Origin: Mesaphorura yosii
Lineage: Eukaryota > Arthropoda > Collembola > Poduromorpha > Tullbergiidae
DNA: 64,000 nt
NCBI GenBank assembly: GCA_009869945.1
Contig: WIXG01000205.1
Span: 1 to 64,000, forward strand
Reading direction: 5' to 3'
In this document: positions 31,056 through 45,249 of the stretch, piece after piece
How positions within the stretch are numbered: position 1 is the stretch's first letter
How the letters are laid out: the number at the start of each line of letters is the position of its first letter
Notes under the pieces: generated by a model
Told to the model about the DNA's origin: nothing
Database searches by the model: none
The model's input: only the letters and a program-made list of their open reading frames with translations
Program-made: the position numbers and the translations under genes

Positions 31056-32540
31056 TTATTGCTTTGCTCGTTTTTTGGCCTCTTCCCCCAGAATCCGCAG
31101 TATCTTTTTGTTGAGCGCCTTAACGATTTTTATCTTGGAGGACAGCGCTCTTATCTTTTCATCGCTGCCGTCGTCATCAGCTTTGACCACTGCTTGTGCC
31201 ACTCCGGACTCGAAATCTCGATGCCCTTCCAGCAATTTCAGCTTCTGTGGCTGTGGCGGTGCCGCATTTTTATTCTGTATGGAATCGCTGAGTCTTATCT
31301 CTCTTCCGTGATCGCCACTGCCTTCGGCGTCGTCATAACCATCTTCGTCATAGTCTTCGGCATAAACTCCGTCGTCAATGCCAGCGTCGTACTGGATATC
31401 AATTTCGTCGTACTCCTGAATTTCCAGTGGTCCGTTTGACCTTTTCGCCAGTTTAGCGTACAGTTCGCCCAGCTCATCTTCGTCCACGTCGTCGAAAACC
31501 CATCGCGTACACGTGCTTCCACCGTGATGACGGCGCTGAGCAATAGTTTTCGCGATTTCTTGCCGGACGACATCTTGAATAATCGGGCCGATATTTGGCT
31601 CTGGTTTCGGATTCGAGTTCATCCGTCTAACTGCTTGGTGAGATTTTGCTGGAGCAGGTTTCTGTGGAGGCGGTTTTTGGACCAGGACAGGCCGCTGCCG
31701 TAAAGGCTGCTTTTTGCTTAAACTGCGAAGAGGAGTTGTCGCCAATTTCACGCGTTCGCTATCTTGTCTCTGAAGTGTTTGTTTCATTTCTAATGTTTCC
31801 GGTTCTAATCCCAATTCTTTTCCTTTGTCGTCCAGCACCGTTTGATCGTACTCTTGGATCGCTGCAGTGTCCGGCTCTTCAAAGCTGCCGCCGTCGCCTT
31901 TCATCTCCATTTCCTGTGTCCACGTCCGTGTCTTGCTCTTGCTCATCTCTTTGCCTGCCGTACCGGCAATATTCCAAGCATCTTGAGATTCATTAACAGA
32001 CTGCTGCAATTCCAACGAACCGCTGTGGTCCACGGCCACGTCCGCGTTTCCTTTCACGAATTCCATGTGCAGTTTTGGCAGCTTTCGCCGGGATGTGGAT
32101 AATGAAGAAGGGCTCGACTCGCTCCTGACACTAGATTTCTCAACGCTCGCGTGGATTTCCTCCATCTTCTCCTCCGGTGGATTAAGGAATGAAATGGGCC
32201 CCATTTCATCATCTCCTGATTTACTGCTTGGACTTGCGTCGCTGCTGCCTAAGCCTGTCATTTTATCTTGACCACCGTCGTATAATTCCAGAGATTCTTC
32301 TTCGTAGTCTTCCTGAACCCGACTATTTTTAAGGCTTCTCCTTCCACGGGCGCGTGTGGGTGTGTCGGTCTTTCGCTGATCTTCTTTCGGGCGGCTAGGC
32401 TCTTCGTGCTCGTGTTCTCGCCGTGGTGGAGTGGCAGTAGCTAAGATGAGCTCAGCACTTACGACAAGGAATAATATGACGGATAAAAAACATGTCGCTG
32501 TTGTTCTCGCGTTCGTGCTCCGGTCATCTTGTTTTATCAT
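31056..32540 (-). CDS. acidic dibasic-rich secreted protein (granin/prohormone-like)
   Basis: Intronless coding region of 494 residues from the ATG at 32540; an in-frame ATG at about 32588 would add 16 residues. After a short polar N-terminus comes a strong hydrophobic core (TATCFLSVILFLVVSAELIL) that should act as signal peptide. The rest is hydrophilic and low in Cys (one, in GSTCTRW), rich in Glu, Asp, Ser, Lys, with many dibasic sites (PPRREHEH, ARGRRSLK, TSRRKLPK, AVRRMN, AQRRHH, KLAKRSNG, AKKRAKQ). A Tyr/Asp-rich block (residues roughly 385-420: EYDEIDIQYD, YAEDYDEDGYDD) follows the AKRS site, and the C-terminus is a cationic amphipathic helix ending KKRAKQ. These are traits of granins and neuropeptide precursors, but I recognise no known peptide, and no clear amidated peptide repeat is present. 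It could also be an extracellular scaffold protein. Confidence 0.65.
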   Translation of the reverse strand: MIKQDDRSTNARTTATCFLSVILFLVVSAELILATATPPRREHEHEEPSRPKEDQRKTDTPTRARGRRSLKNSRVQEDYEEESLELYDGGQDKMTGLGSSDASPSSKSGDDEMGPISFLNPPEEKMEEIHASVEKSSVRSESSPSSLSTSRRKLPKLHMEFVKGNADVAVDHSGSLELQQSVNESQDAWNIAGTAGKEMSKSKTRTWTQEMEMKGDGGSFEEPDTAAIQEYDQTVLDDKGKELGLEPETLEMKQTLQRQDSERVKLATTPLRSLSKKQPLRQRPVLVQKPPPQKPAPAKSHQAVRRMNSNPKPEPNIGPIIQDVVRQEIAKTIAQRRHHGGSTCTRWVFDDVDEDELGELYAKLAKRSNGPLEIQEYDEIDIQYDAGIDDGVYAEDYDEDGYDDAEGSGDHGREIRLSDSIQNKNAAPPQPQKLKLLEGHRDFESGVAQAVVKADDDGSDEKIRALSSKIKIVKALNKKILRILGEEAKKRAKQ

Positions 32541-35500
32541 CGCATAAACAACCGACGGGAATGTGCTTAAAGTGCTTTGGATCGACATGAAACGAGGATT
32601 CAACTTTACTGGTGCACTGTTTTGCGCCTTTGCTCTGCTGCGGACGTGGAATAATAGAATGGAAAATAAATGTAAATAAATACAAGAGGGAAAACATTGA
32701 GCGAAATATAAAAGAGTGGATTTATTACTTTTTGACTTAATGTACTGTACTCCGCTCGTGGCTCCTTGTTTCTTGTCCGGTACTTGACTTTTGTGGCTCT
32801 GTGTGTATTTCTTGCCACGACCGGCCATTCAATAAGTGTCCGACTTGATAATCTGCCCAACAGATTTTAAAGCACCCCACCGACCAAAACCCAGTCTTCA
32901 CATCCCAAAGCACGGACGCGGACGATGGAAACGTGGATTCGTTTTTCGTGTTTCGTGGATTGGCATGGCAAGTAACAAATTGAATGGATTTTCACTCTCA
33001 GGCCAGGCCAGCAGCATTTCGGAGGACAGGAAATGGGCTCGTAAATGTTCGCAGTTCGCATGCATGCCGCATGCAGGCACAGCGCAGCGCAGAAGAGATT
33101 CGGGTTCAAAATTGTCATTGTCACCCATTCTTCGTGCTTCCCGGCACTACTGTAGTGAAACAAGAGGCTTGGCTTCGATTTCTTGATCTGTGATCCCATG
33201 CGACATTATTTCGGTAATTTTCCTTTATTTGCAGTTAAGGTTTATATTTATTAGCATGCAAATTCCCCTCTGCGGAGGGCTGAGTCCATTTCGGCGGCGG
33301 GTCTTTCGTGTGTGGATCAGTTTTATTACGATAATTGTGGGTTTTGCTACATCCGTCCCGTGAATGTGATTTCCAGCCTTCCTCATGTTACTACCGGGCT
33401 GATATTATTACCTCGTCACACGTATTATTACAGCCATCGTCTGCAGCAAGAATTGTCGCAGCGTCGACGGTAAATGATGAGAGGCTCGTTATTAACTCAA
33501 GAAAGAAGAAAGAAGTCATCTTGGCTTTCATCCACCCGCGTGCTTGACGACACAAGACAACTGATGACTGACGACTTTTATTGGCTGCTGACGATACGGC
33601 CCGGCACGTAATGTATGTCTCCTTCCACGCTACGGCGGCGAATGAATCTTTAACATCCTTTTTATGCTTTGACATGAATCTCTAAATTCGTTTCCGTCCA
33701 TCATCCTCATTCTTGGCTTGGCGGCTTCACGCGACGAGTCGACGAGAATCATTTCGCTGAGTCTACACAATATCGCATTTATTTGTGCTTCCAGCAAGCT
33801 CGAGCAGACTTTTTCTGTACTCTACGAAAGCATACACATACACCCATTTGTCACTGTTTGACAGGGCGAGATCAGTCACTCTGTCAAAATATGCGGAGAA
33901 AGTGCTCCTCGGTGAGTCGCTCCGCTCCCGCTGATGCTGATAAGAGTCAGCATGCATTATGCATGGCATGAGTATATGAAGAAAATCTGTGGGAAAGTTT
34001 TCGGTGGAAGTATGCAGATGGGATGCAGCGACTGCGACTGCGACGATGATTATGCTCTTGGATGCGGAAAAGCTTCTCGGGAAATGATTTACATTTTCTG
34101 ATTATGTGAACGTAAACGCAGACGGATGTGCTGACGTGTGAAATATGACTGACTGACAATTTTCCGAGTAATCAACCTCCCAGCCCACTCATCACTTAAT
34201 GCTGTCATTATGAAGAATGAACAATGAAGCCCTTCCGAGCAAACCTGATGCCTGATTTGCTATTTTCGCAGTAGCAGTCGAAGTCGTGAAAAAGTCATTA
34301 CATGATTTTATGACGGAGTAACTCAATTTTCTTACCACCTTTGCGGTCTGGGCCGGTTTGCAATCGTGAAAATGAGCAACCTGACTAACCGACACAATAA
34401 AACTGCATGTGTATGGTCGTAATTCCATGTCTTGCGCCATGTGCGTAGATTGTCCAATGATGTAATGATAATGGACGTCCATCGGCAGTTACGCCGTCAG
34501 TAAATTTGGTTTATGTGCAAGGGCCGGCCGGAGCACATAAAATTGTTGCCCGTAAATTCGAATTCGTCCACGCTGCAGTTTCTGTTGTGTTGTGTAAGTG
34601 TAATTTCATGTTGTACATGTAATTTATCCTTTATGTTCTGCAATTGGCTTGTATCTCCGATTGTCTGTCTTCTGATCGTGCCAGTGTTGCAGTCAGTCAC
34701 TCTGGTGCGTTAATATTTCATGGGACAGAGACTCGTTCGTGTCCTTCTGGGCATGCTTGTGCCTGGCTGACGCTGACGTCCGTCAGCCAACATAAACCTA
34801 AATAATCATAATCCCAGGAGGTCGAAGGTAATCCAATCCATTGTTTATTTGTTCCCGCTCTCCCAAATTAATCTCCAGGACGGGCTTCCACGAGTTTCGC
34901 AGAATTTCACATGATGGTAATTCACAACGTCCACGCCTTGTGACAAGAGGCGAGAGACGAAGTTTAAGCAATTAGACATTTCAATTCTTGCCGGGCAAGG
35001 CACTTTCCCTCAAAGCCTTTCTTCAACCTTTCTCCGTTGTCCGCTGCTCATTCATTCATGGCACGAAGAGTTCGTGTCGGTGTCCAAAGGCGCTTAGAGC
35101 TCAGCTCTCGCCAATGCTAATGCCCTCGTGTAATTTCTTGTCCCGACACTGCGATACGAAGAATGAAGGTGAAATATTGGAGAGCTCTCCTTTCCGATAC
35201 TCACATCAGTCTCGTCTCGTCCGCATCCTTTCTCTGTGTCTGTACCCACACCGCAGCACTTTCGTGTTTCGTCTCGTTCTCCGTTTCTCTCATCTTCTTC
35301 GACGCTCACGGCCGGAGGAGTGCGTGCATAATAGATGAAGGTGTTAGTATGGAGAACTACAGCTCAATGCACTGCTGCTGACTGCTGCTGCTTGCTTCAT
35401 TTTCTCCACACACTAATGCGGCGTATGTGTCGAGAAAAATAGACTCCACTAATGTCAGACGTAGACTGGAGACAAGCAGCCATTTACTACTCAGCCAGCT

Positions 35501-38500
35501 CGCCGTCGCCGTACCAATCGCGTTGAAGGCGCGCGCCCGCTTTGTGGTCTGACGAATGCAGTGCGTTGATATTCTGCTGGTCATATCACGTCAAGACAGC
35601 AGTAGCAGAAATACAAAAGAAAGTTCCGTATGTGGACGCGGACCATTTCTCGCAGATTCCGATTTTCCCGAGCCGAGTATGTTTGCAAATGCTTTTTGTA
35701 GCTCTACAATGCGATTAGGAATCGGCCTGCACACCTTTACGACGTACCTCAGCGCAATAACGGCAGGGCAGAGTAGACGGGCAAAGCTGGCATTGGTTGA
35801 CTTGAGACGCAGACACGGCTGAAACGGGCTCATTTTTCTCCTGGAATCTTGTCCAGGCGTCTGCTGCTGCTGGTCTAACCCATTTCGTATTCCCTGGGAA
35901 GTACGCGCACACAAGCTGAACGTATTATATATGAATGAATGGTTTGTACGGGCAACCCAACTGGAAACGGGCCACAGGAGAGTCATTTCACGTCATGAAA
36001 CAGAAAAAACAATTGAGAAATGTCTCCGCCAAAATACTAAATCACTCTTTTCTTACGGATCCAGTTAAGCTGCGCTACGCCGTACGGTGCGTGTGTTCAC
36101 AACTGTGCTCAATTTCTTCATCAAATATGGAGTCGATTATTACTCCAGCAGCTTAATGGTGATTAAAGGCATCGGTGACGAGCACTCAGATCGCCGGGTT
36201 TAAGTAGAATTATGTAGAGTAATCGAGCTGGCGCTGAGCCGTTCTTTGCCTTTTCATGTTCTTTCGCGTCTCGGAAAATTCCATTGCCTGTACGAGTTTC
36301 TGTCGTGTTCCATTCTATTTCTGTTAGCCGCGTGGTCCGAGTTGTAACGCGTTACTTGCTCTGTCGTTACAATTCATAATTTATTCTTGCTCCAGCCTCC
36401 CAAATGTTAAGACGCTCTCCAGACCAGTCGCAAACTGTGTTCAGTCACTGTTAATTACTTCAGTTCAGCAGTTAAGCTAGTTTACAACGATTATCGTTCT
36501 TGTCATTGTACTTGTACTTGCTAATTCAATTAACTCGTTAAATATTGACTTGTATGAATATTTGGGACTCTGTGTTGACCACCTCATTTACGCCGTTCTT
36601 CCGCTCCTGATTGCTGTCTCAGCCGAATCTGCCATTCGCAAATCAGTAAGTCTGGCGCTCGCCAATACTGACACTGCAACCACTCCACCGCCGACTCCTG
36701 CCACTATCAACATCCAGTTAAGAGGAATTCGCCTATTACACACTTCAGCCGGTGGATTTCCTGCTTATATGGAGATTTCGAGGGAGGCGATAATTTACTA
36801 ATTAAAGTGGCTAAACTCACAAATCACAATCCAATAAACGCACAACTCGAATTTGAACCCGAACTCACCGCAAACCAAAGCCAAAAGCTGGTTTCAGGCC
36901 TTCTTTCATCAGCTTGCACGGAGAATTCAGTGAAGACTGAGAAGAAAGCATGAATTTGACGGATTTCAAACCGTTACTTTCATAACTGAGTGGAATCCGT
37001 GATTTACTGATTTCTCGTCGGTGAAACGAGGCGAGCCTCCACTCTGATATTAAGCCGGCCCGCCATTGCTACTGCCATTACGCCACCGCACGTGCACCTC
37101 GCACAATAACTTTGCTCGTTTTTCCTTTCCTTGACTCGCTTTTGCTATTTTATGGCAATCTATTTTTTGTTCTTTGGTATTTCGTATTTGGTAACTTTCA
37201 CTCTAATTTCTTTCTCCGTGTTCGTTCTTTTTATCTCATTTTCTTCACCGTGCCGGCACTAAAAGGAATACTTAACGAAAGTACTGCGTTCCTGTGCTTG
37301 CGCTCTGTTCTCAGTTCGTCATTTCATTTCATATAATATTTTTATGTCGGGCATGATGTGAGTAATAATGGACCAACCAATTTCAGAGCGCACTCCACAT
37401 TTATTTGTACGTACGTGATTTCATGCCGGACGAAACTCGCACGTCACACTCGCGTCGGAATAATATTTTTATTACATGAACAGCAGTTTTCTTGCTTCTG
37501 CCTTTCCTCCAAATCTGCCGGCCTGAAACCTTGGAACAAGCAAGAAACTTAAAATTCCACACCGGTTTCCATTAATTTTATGCCAATTTTGCGGATAAAG
37601 TTCCTGAATTCATAAACACCGAAACAGAGGCCGAACGGGAAAACCTGAGTAAAGTAAAAACCTGAGCAGATAAATCAAGCGAGAAGAAAAGCGCCCACAA
37701 AACCGTGCGCGAGCACGAGCAAGCCAGCCACATCATTTATCTTTGCGGGCCTTTTCTTGTGTAACCCCAACCTGTTGTCCTGAATTGACTCGCCTGCGCC
37801 TTACCGCAGCAAAGCGAAGGAGCATCAGGATCAGCGTTTTATGAGGCCAAGCAAGACATAAAGCAAAATGCCCGAGCAGGCAAGCAGGCAGGCCACTAAA
37901 CGACCGCAAACATAAAGTTTTCCCAAATTACAACTTATAATGCTCGTCCTCCTCTGACTTTTCTTTCTCCATTAAAGTCGAATTGAATTTACACAAGTTG
38001 CGCGTTATTAGTAAAGACAATAGAAAAAGAGAGGTTCGCGTGCCAGGCGACGAGACATTTCGTTTCCTCCACGCAACAGCAATAACAATGCTTTAGTAAT
38101 TCTCGTATTAAAACAACATAACCATAAACCCGCTTCGCCTCGTCTAGTCTCTTCTTTCCCGTCCACTTTTGTCGGGAGTCGACACACGAGCTAATAAATT
38201 ATTCCTCAGCGTCCTTCCCGTCTTCGTTCTGATCTTCCACGCTGATTCTGGACGCACGGGTTCATTTTCGGGCTCAGTTTCATCAAATCTTCGTCAAACA
38301 AGCTGCTTCGAGTTGAAACATCGAAATTCTGGTCAATTAAATAAGAAACGCGTGCCCTACAACAGCAGAAATAGTAAATCATGACCGTTAATCCTGTCAT
38401 AACACACTGGCAAATGGTAAAGAATTTCTTCCTTGCTGCCTTCTGCATCTTTCGTGATTCGTGCACGGAGAGACCGAGCCGGATTTCTTAATTCATTTTC

Positions 38501-41500
38501 AGTCAGCAGCCCGTCAATTGCAGAACGCAGCGTTGTCGAGACCAGAAAGCTGAAATTGTTCTTGCTTCGATGATTCTTACATTTCGGCATCTTCACAATG
38601 GATTAGAAACAGAATTTCTTGTCCTTTCGTTGTTGGCAACTTTTGACTTTGACTTGGTCGGGCAAGACAAGACGCAAGATGAGAAATTTTGTCTCCGACG
38701 ACGGTGACAAAATGATCCAATTTTGGTATAAACGATCCGAAATGCAGGCGGGCGAAGCGCTCATTCTCGATAAAGCACGCAGACGCAGTCCCATTCTGAA
38801 TTCATGAAAGAGAAAGTAATCATTCCTCTGCACAAACAAGAAAGCGAAAGAATTTTTCATAAAGCGGGTGAAAGTTTATCTTTCATCTCCTTTGTGAGCT
38901 GCTCGCTCCCGTGCAAATATGCTTTCTCCTCTCCCGCGTTCTGCGGTTTTGATTCTTTGCTTTGCTCCGCTTTGTTTTTCTCTCTCAGCCTTCTTCTGTT
39001 ACACGTTACTTTCTTGTCTAATCATTGTCTTTTCTAAGTCCTTGTCAACATGTTCCGCTCCGCTGCTGATGCGAGCGGCGAAATCTGTTTGCATACGGCG
39101 AACAGGTGAAAAGCTGTCGCTGGCATTCGCATTCATTGTCAACACAAATCTGAATAAGATTCAAATGTCAGATGAAAACGGAAAACGCTTGTCGCCATTT
39201 TATGGCCAGACGAGGCGAGTTTCAGCTTGAAAATTAATTAAAAAGCTCAAAATTCGAGAAAAGAGTCAACGCACCCGCTTTTGGCGTGCATGCAACAGAT
39301 TCGAAATGTCAAGAAGGTGAAAGTCTTACGCTGCGGATGCGGGTGGATTGCACGATCATGTAAGCTGTAAACTTTAACTTGTCGCTCGTGTTTCTTGCAG
39401 AGTTCGTGCTGTCTTGTAAATAAGGCTTGTAATAACATAAGTAACTGGTTTCTGTATCACTGAAGATCTCAAGTGAGTCGAGGGTTAAGACGAACAGAGT
39501 TAAGAAGGGGAATGCGACCGAGACCGCTGAGAGCGTACGGCAGCGACGAGCGAGAGAAAAGTGCTCTTAGGTAGATTACTATTGATTTTAGTTGGAGAGG
39601 TGGATGTGTGTGGAACTGTAAAATACAAACACCGACGCATAAACTTAAAGTTAAGGTACGCAGCCCTCATTTCTCACAAACGACAGGCAGCCAGGCAGCC
39701 AGGCATGCCAGACGGGGATGGTGGATGATCCGAGCTAAGAGGAATTGGCATGCCTACCCAACATAAAATACAACCTGCAAGAAAAGTTCCGACCTTCAAT
39801 TTCCAGCCTTGTGCTTGACGCAAGACGGATGCGGAAGATTTGCAGTTGCCATTTGCTGCATTTGGAGAGAACCTGATGATCAACTCCAATTTGAGTTCAG
39901 GTAAAATTAAGCTTTGCTCCATTGAAAGTTGCGTAGCCGCATTTATTTATTAAAATTCTTTAGGCGCAAGTCACCGCTACCGCGGTTTGTTGAAATTATC
40001 ATTGCATTCCTGCCGCCGCCGACGGCGAGTTTGGCGTTGTCATTTTGTACTCATTTGATCCTTTCATGTAATTATTATTCCATGAGCATTCAAATAAATT
40101 CTTTGGATTCTGGAGAAAGTTTGTGCGCACTGCCAGGCTGCAAAGGAAAGGTTGGTGAAAGAGAAACGGGGTTCCAGAGAAAGGCGAGCGGGTTTCTTTC
40201 GCTTTCACTTCTATTTTTAGCAAATAGCAAGCATCGTTCGCGTTCGGGACTTTCCACGAAAGGTTGTAATATTTTATACGCCATGCCACGGCCACGCAGC
40301 AGCCGATGTATGTCATCTGCCGTGCTTTTGCCTGCGCAAACTGAAGACAAGGCTGAAGACTAGACTCAAGAGCAAGATTCCAAGATTCCACGACCCACAC
40401 CGTGATGCATGCAGAACGGGAACACGACAGCCAGACAGCTAAGCTAAAGGAAATGGGTTATGGGCTGGAAAGTGAAGACTTTTACAACTATGCTCGTAAT
40501 AACAAGTTCGCCATGCAATTTGTGGTTAAAGTTTATCCCCTCACTCGTTACCGGATCGTCCATTGGACGTGCGCAGGCACAGCACAGACACGACACAGAC
40601 TGCTTGGCGCCGTCGCATCACTTTAAACATGCGAGCGTGAATAGTCACATGGACCACCAACTTTTGACTGACAAGCATCATTCTTAAGCTGGAGTCACCG
40701 GAGTCAGTTTCAAATTGCGTGAGCGCCGATGCCTTTTGACGTACGTTTACAATTTATTGTAAACAGGTTGTTTTTGTCAGGTTGTTCCTGATGCTTCGAA
40801 TTGCTCGTGCTGTACAATTGCTTTTGCGTCATAGTCGAGTCGTCGATTTCAGAAGCGGACGCTTTTAATTTCCTGAGAGTAATGGGAAATGGCTTTCTTC
40901 GCTTCGAAATATTAACATCGTGACGGAACTGCACGTGCGAGTGCGTTTGTGCGTGATAATAGACGGCACATTTACAAGAATACTGGCACTGGAATGCTTT
41001 TCACTGATTTAGTAATACGATGCCATCGCGCTGAATGCGAAATCTCTTCATCTTTTGCCTGCTTTCGAATCGAAATATGACAAAGCGCGACTCGCATTGC
41101 GTCGCGATTGTGAATTTAATGAGGCAAATTCAAAGGCAGCAATAATTTTTTAACTTCGAACAGAGAAACAAAGTGAAAGCTCATTTCATTTCGGGTTATT
41201 TACATAAACAAGAAAACACGCTGCACACGCGTGCACGTCTGAAAACAAACAACCTCATTCAATATTTAGTGTTCGTGTGTGTAACGCACGTGTATTGTGT
41301 CTTGTTGTTGACATTTCCCAGATTTATTTCCAATTTGGGCTGCTTTTCGCATTGTACACGAGCACCAGGACCAGCGTTCAATTCTGCATGCCGCAGTCGC
41401 ACGTAAAAATAAATGCATAGTAAAGTACGGGTTTAAGAAGATCCGAACCGACGAACAGCGGAACGAAGTGGAGACCAAAGTGAAAAAACTTGTAAACTCC

Positions 41501-44500
41501 ATGAGCCATGACCAAGGGGCTTTTGCTTTCTCCGCCTTCGCATTCATCACATGCACGCATGCTGCTTTTTTGCTTCAGCTTCGAGGCGCAACGCATTTTG
41601 CTCTTAAATACTTCCGCTCGTGCTTGTGGCTAGCAATCGCAATCCTTTCACTGGAGGTCATAAACGGTTTGTCAAAGAGTGCGAAGAGGCTGAGAAAATT
41701 ATTTCACGCCAGCCGCCTTGTGACATGTCCGTCCAACTTCGGAGAGGCGATGGGCTCAGGCTTTCGCTAATTAAGATTTCGCTTTCGCAGGTTATTAACT
41801 GCATTCTTAATTGAATTCGTGGCGTGTAGCCCTGCGATTACGAGGATCACGACCACGACAGAGAATGTAGACAGAAACTTTGTACGTTAGCACAGAAAGT
41901 TATCTTTTAGTTACCTTCATTGAATTTCGATATTCTCCGCATTCAGAGCTCGGCTCATGCTCGTGAGGAATTCCTTTCTGGAAGCAAGCGTCGGAGTTGC
42001 AATCGGAGCATATGTGCAGATACAAAATCCCTCCGGGGCCACGAAGAGCGGCATCACGGCTGAGAAAGGAAAGTGTACAAGGAACAAAAGTTGATATGCA
42101 AGAGCAAAACCGAGTTAACAAATAATATAATCCGAGGAAGAAAGAAAAGATTTCTTCTTCGACGTGTCTTTCTGCGTTTGTCTTGCCTTGCCATGCTTGC
42201 CGTTGCTCTTCAACAATTCTTTCTGCAATTGAAAATCTTGTGATGTGATGCGATACAGAAACATCGTTGCACGGAGAGAAGACGGACGGCTTTCCTTCGC
42301 TGCTACTTGTCCAAACACTGCTCCAGGCTACAACACGGATACGGACAACAACGGGTCGGGTCGACAGCTACAGCGAAGACTGGAGACTTGCTGGAACTGG
42401 AAACATGTGTCAGCGTCAGTGTACTGAAGAAGATAGCAGCAACAACACGACAGACACGCGAATCTTCCAAATCCGGATGAGACTAGGAAAACTAAAGACC
42501 GGGCGGAGAGTTGCGTTCAGGCTCAGGTTGGTCGCTGGTGGATGCTCGAGCAGGGCCGCTGACAATAATTCTGCTCCAGGTGCTCGTATCTTGAACGAGC
42601 GGGACACAGGAACTGGAATTGGAATTATCTCGATTTCGGAAATCAGTAGGAGAAGCCTTTCCATTGCATCTGCGAGTAGTTTCGGTAAACAGTTCAAAAT
42701 TTGAAATTTCTCAACGTCGTCGCTTGCAAACGAAACTTGTATCGATGAGTAAGCGAATAAACTCCGGAAAGAATTGACATTCGACAAGTTTAGGCGTCCC
42801 TGCTTAAGTTTCGTTTGTGCCCGGATGCCGAATTGGCACGTGCAGTAATTTGACAGCCGCACCCGTGCTAGAAACCGTATTAGAAGAAAATTCAGATTTA
42901 TTTGTGCACACACGGCAAAGAATGCAAGCTCGGGCATTTTTTATTTAAATCCTTGCCATTCAGATTTAGATTTATGGATCGAAACCAGGCTTATGTTGGA
43001 CAACGGACACTCGAAAAATAGCAGACGTCAATATTCTGACTTGAAATCCTTTTCCTCATGTCGTGCATGTTTATTTTGTAAGTTAAAATGTGAAAGTGGG
43101 TTTTGGCTTTGGCTTTATTAATAACGACTGCGTTGGCATCTCGGCTAGGCGACATGTATTCGCTTTTCAGCTATTCTGCATCTGTCTCCGATTAAAAATA
43201 CATTTGAGTCTGTGAACAGCAGTGCAGAGAAGCAAACACAGCGAGCAGATTCTGAAAGAGAAAGTGCTCATGTTGCCTGCCCATCCTGGAATATAAATGA
43301 TTACTTTGGCTCTGGAAACTAAAACATAACTTTCCAGTCATTTTGTACGTCGTGCACACTGCCAACAATTTTCTCGTTTTATATTAATGCGATACAGCGT
43401 AGGAGTAAATGATTATATTAAAGTTACTCACGCCGCTATGCTACTATTGCTTTGCTCGCGCTCACGGATGCTCGACGAGGCGAGTGAGTCAGCGAGTTCT
43501 GAAATGGATTTGCTCTAAAAGCGAAAGACCTGCTGCTGTTGTTGACTCATTATCCACATCTGAACTGACTAATTAAATTTTATGTGTATCGCCAGCGTCC
43601 AAACTCAAGACTTTGCATTGGCATTCATTTTCTAATTTCTGCGTTCGCTCTCGCTTCACTTCGTGCCCGTCATTCGCCCGTCTTCGTCTCGCCTCCGCAG
43701 CCGGGGGAAATGTTATGGAGTGTTTACGAAGGTGTGGCTGAAGTGCCCTTGTGATCGTACGGATCTCAAGTGCAATGCAATACAAAGTAACACAAAGCGC
43801 GCACGAAAATCGTGGCGCGTGCGATAATGAGCACTTAAAAAGCGAGCCGACCGACCCGACCCGTCTCGTATTTGGCATTTTCGCCCAGAATAATTAAAAT
43901 ACGGCAACATTATGACTGTGGCGTGACCCGCAGGCCAGATTTATGCAACAATAACGTGAAATTTTGAACTTACTTGCATCTGGTTCGTAGTTACTAATTA
44001 TTATTACTAATTACCGACTTGACTCCATAATAATTAAGTACGAGAGCATTAAGCATAAAGATCGAATGAATTCTTAAGGGCCTTATTTTAGATTCTTTTG
44101 TCTCACTTTTTCTCTTGCGTCTTGCTTGGTGTCGTTTTTCTCGCACGAATGCTGGATACATTTTACGTACCTTCAACTCGAACCTTTTTCGCTTTACAAG
44201 GCGCCCCCTGATTTACGCCGACTCCCTAAATCATTGACTACCTCCGTCCAGTCGTTGTCATTATCGCCGTGCGAGCAGGCAGACTGCCGTATTTATCATC
44301 ATCCTAATGCACAACTTCCGATGAGCGTTCGCATTTCTCACTCTTTTATCGATTTCTCGCGCTCTTCACGTATTAAATTTATTTATTATTGCCTGCCGCT
44401 GCCGCTGCCTTTGCTCTCTGTCAGTCAGGCGCGTGTATTGTTGTTACTTTACTCTTGTCTTTTTTCGGCTGCTCCGGGCCTTTCACTCTTCATTTGTTAA

Positions 44501-45249
44501 CCTTCCAGCCCTTCGCTCGTATTTAAAAGCACCAAATGCTTCCCATCTCGGGAGAGCAGGTAATTAATTGACTCCTGAGTCACCGGGCGCCAAGCCATGT
44601 AAATATGATCAGACCATCGTTTTCGGAGTCAGAGTCAGTTCCCTTCTCAATAATACATAAGTACTCTCACTCTTTTATTGCTGTACATGTATCCAGACGG
44701 CTGACGGATGAGCGCAGCTGTGGTCGTGCCGTACCAACCTTTGGAAGGAATTTTATATAATAATAATGATAGGGTGCAGGGTCGTCGACATTGTTAGTAT
44801 AAATCCGTGATTTTATAATGCAAACTCCAGCCGTGGCCGTAATAGCAATAATAATGCCCTTGGTCTCTTCGCTCTTCTCGTCCATCATCCTCTCACGCCA
44901 CGGTACGGCAGTCCGGTACACGAGACGGGATTCGGAGTCTCTTTAGCACGGGTAAAGCCCATGTATATATACATCTCATTATTGAGCTGCTTCTCCTGCC
45001 GCTGCTTTGTATTGCTACTGCAATATAATACAAAAGAAAGGAGTCGCAGCTCAGTTGAATCCGAGGATGAGGAAAAGACCCACAAACTATTACAGCCTGC
45101 TTACAGGGTTTCAATCTCCTTTCTTTTGTGCAATCCCAAAGCACGATGATGTTTTGATGCAGGCGGGCAGGCAATGCGATAAAAAGTCGCAGAGCGAGTA
45201 TAGCGAACAATGCGCGCAGAATAGAGCACAGACTCTGTAGTACGCGAAA
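32541..45249. other. gene-poor region
   Basis: Over 12 kb I find no coding region that I can support. Open frames (for instance 145 codons at 42267 + and 173 at 42416 -) lie on opposite strands over the same bases and have no family likeness. The sequence is rich in short dispersed words, e.g. GGCA arrays near 37880 and 39690 and CCAAGC-type words near 33710 and 36880. The start of the span holds the upstream region of the granin-like gene. Confidence 0.5.

Noticed and set aside
35591-35986. A 131-codon minus-strand frame
   Set aside because: No domain, no clear start context and no neighbouring exon; the opposite strand is also open.
42267-42937. Overlapping frames of 145 (+) and 173 (-) codons
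   Set aside because: They occupy the same bases on opposite strands, have no signal, domain or splice context and have uneven composition.
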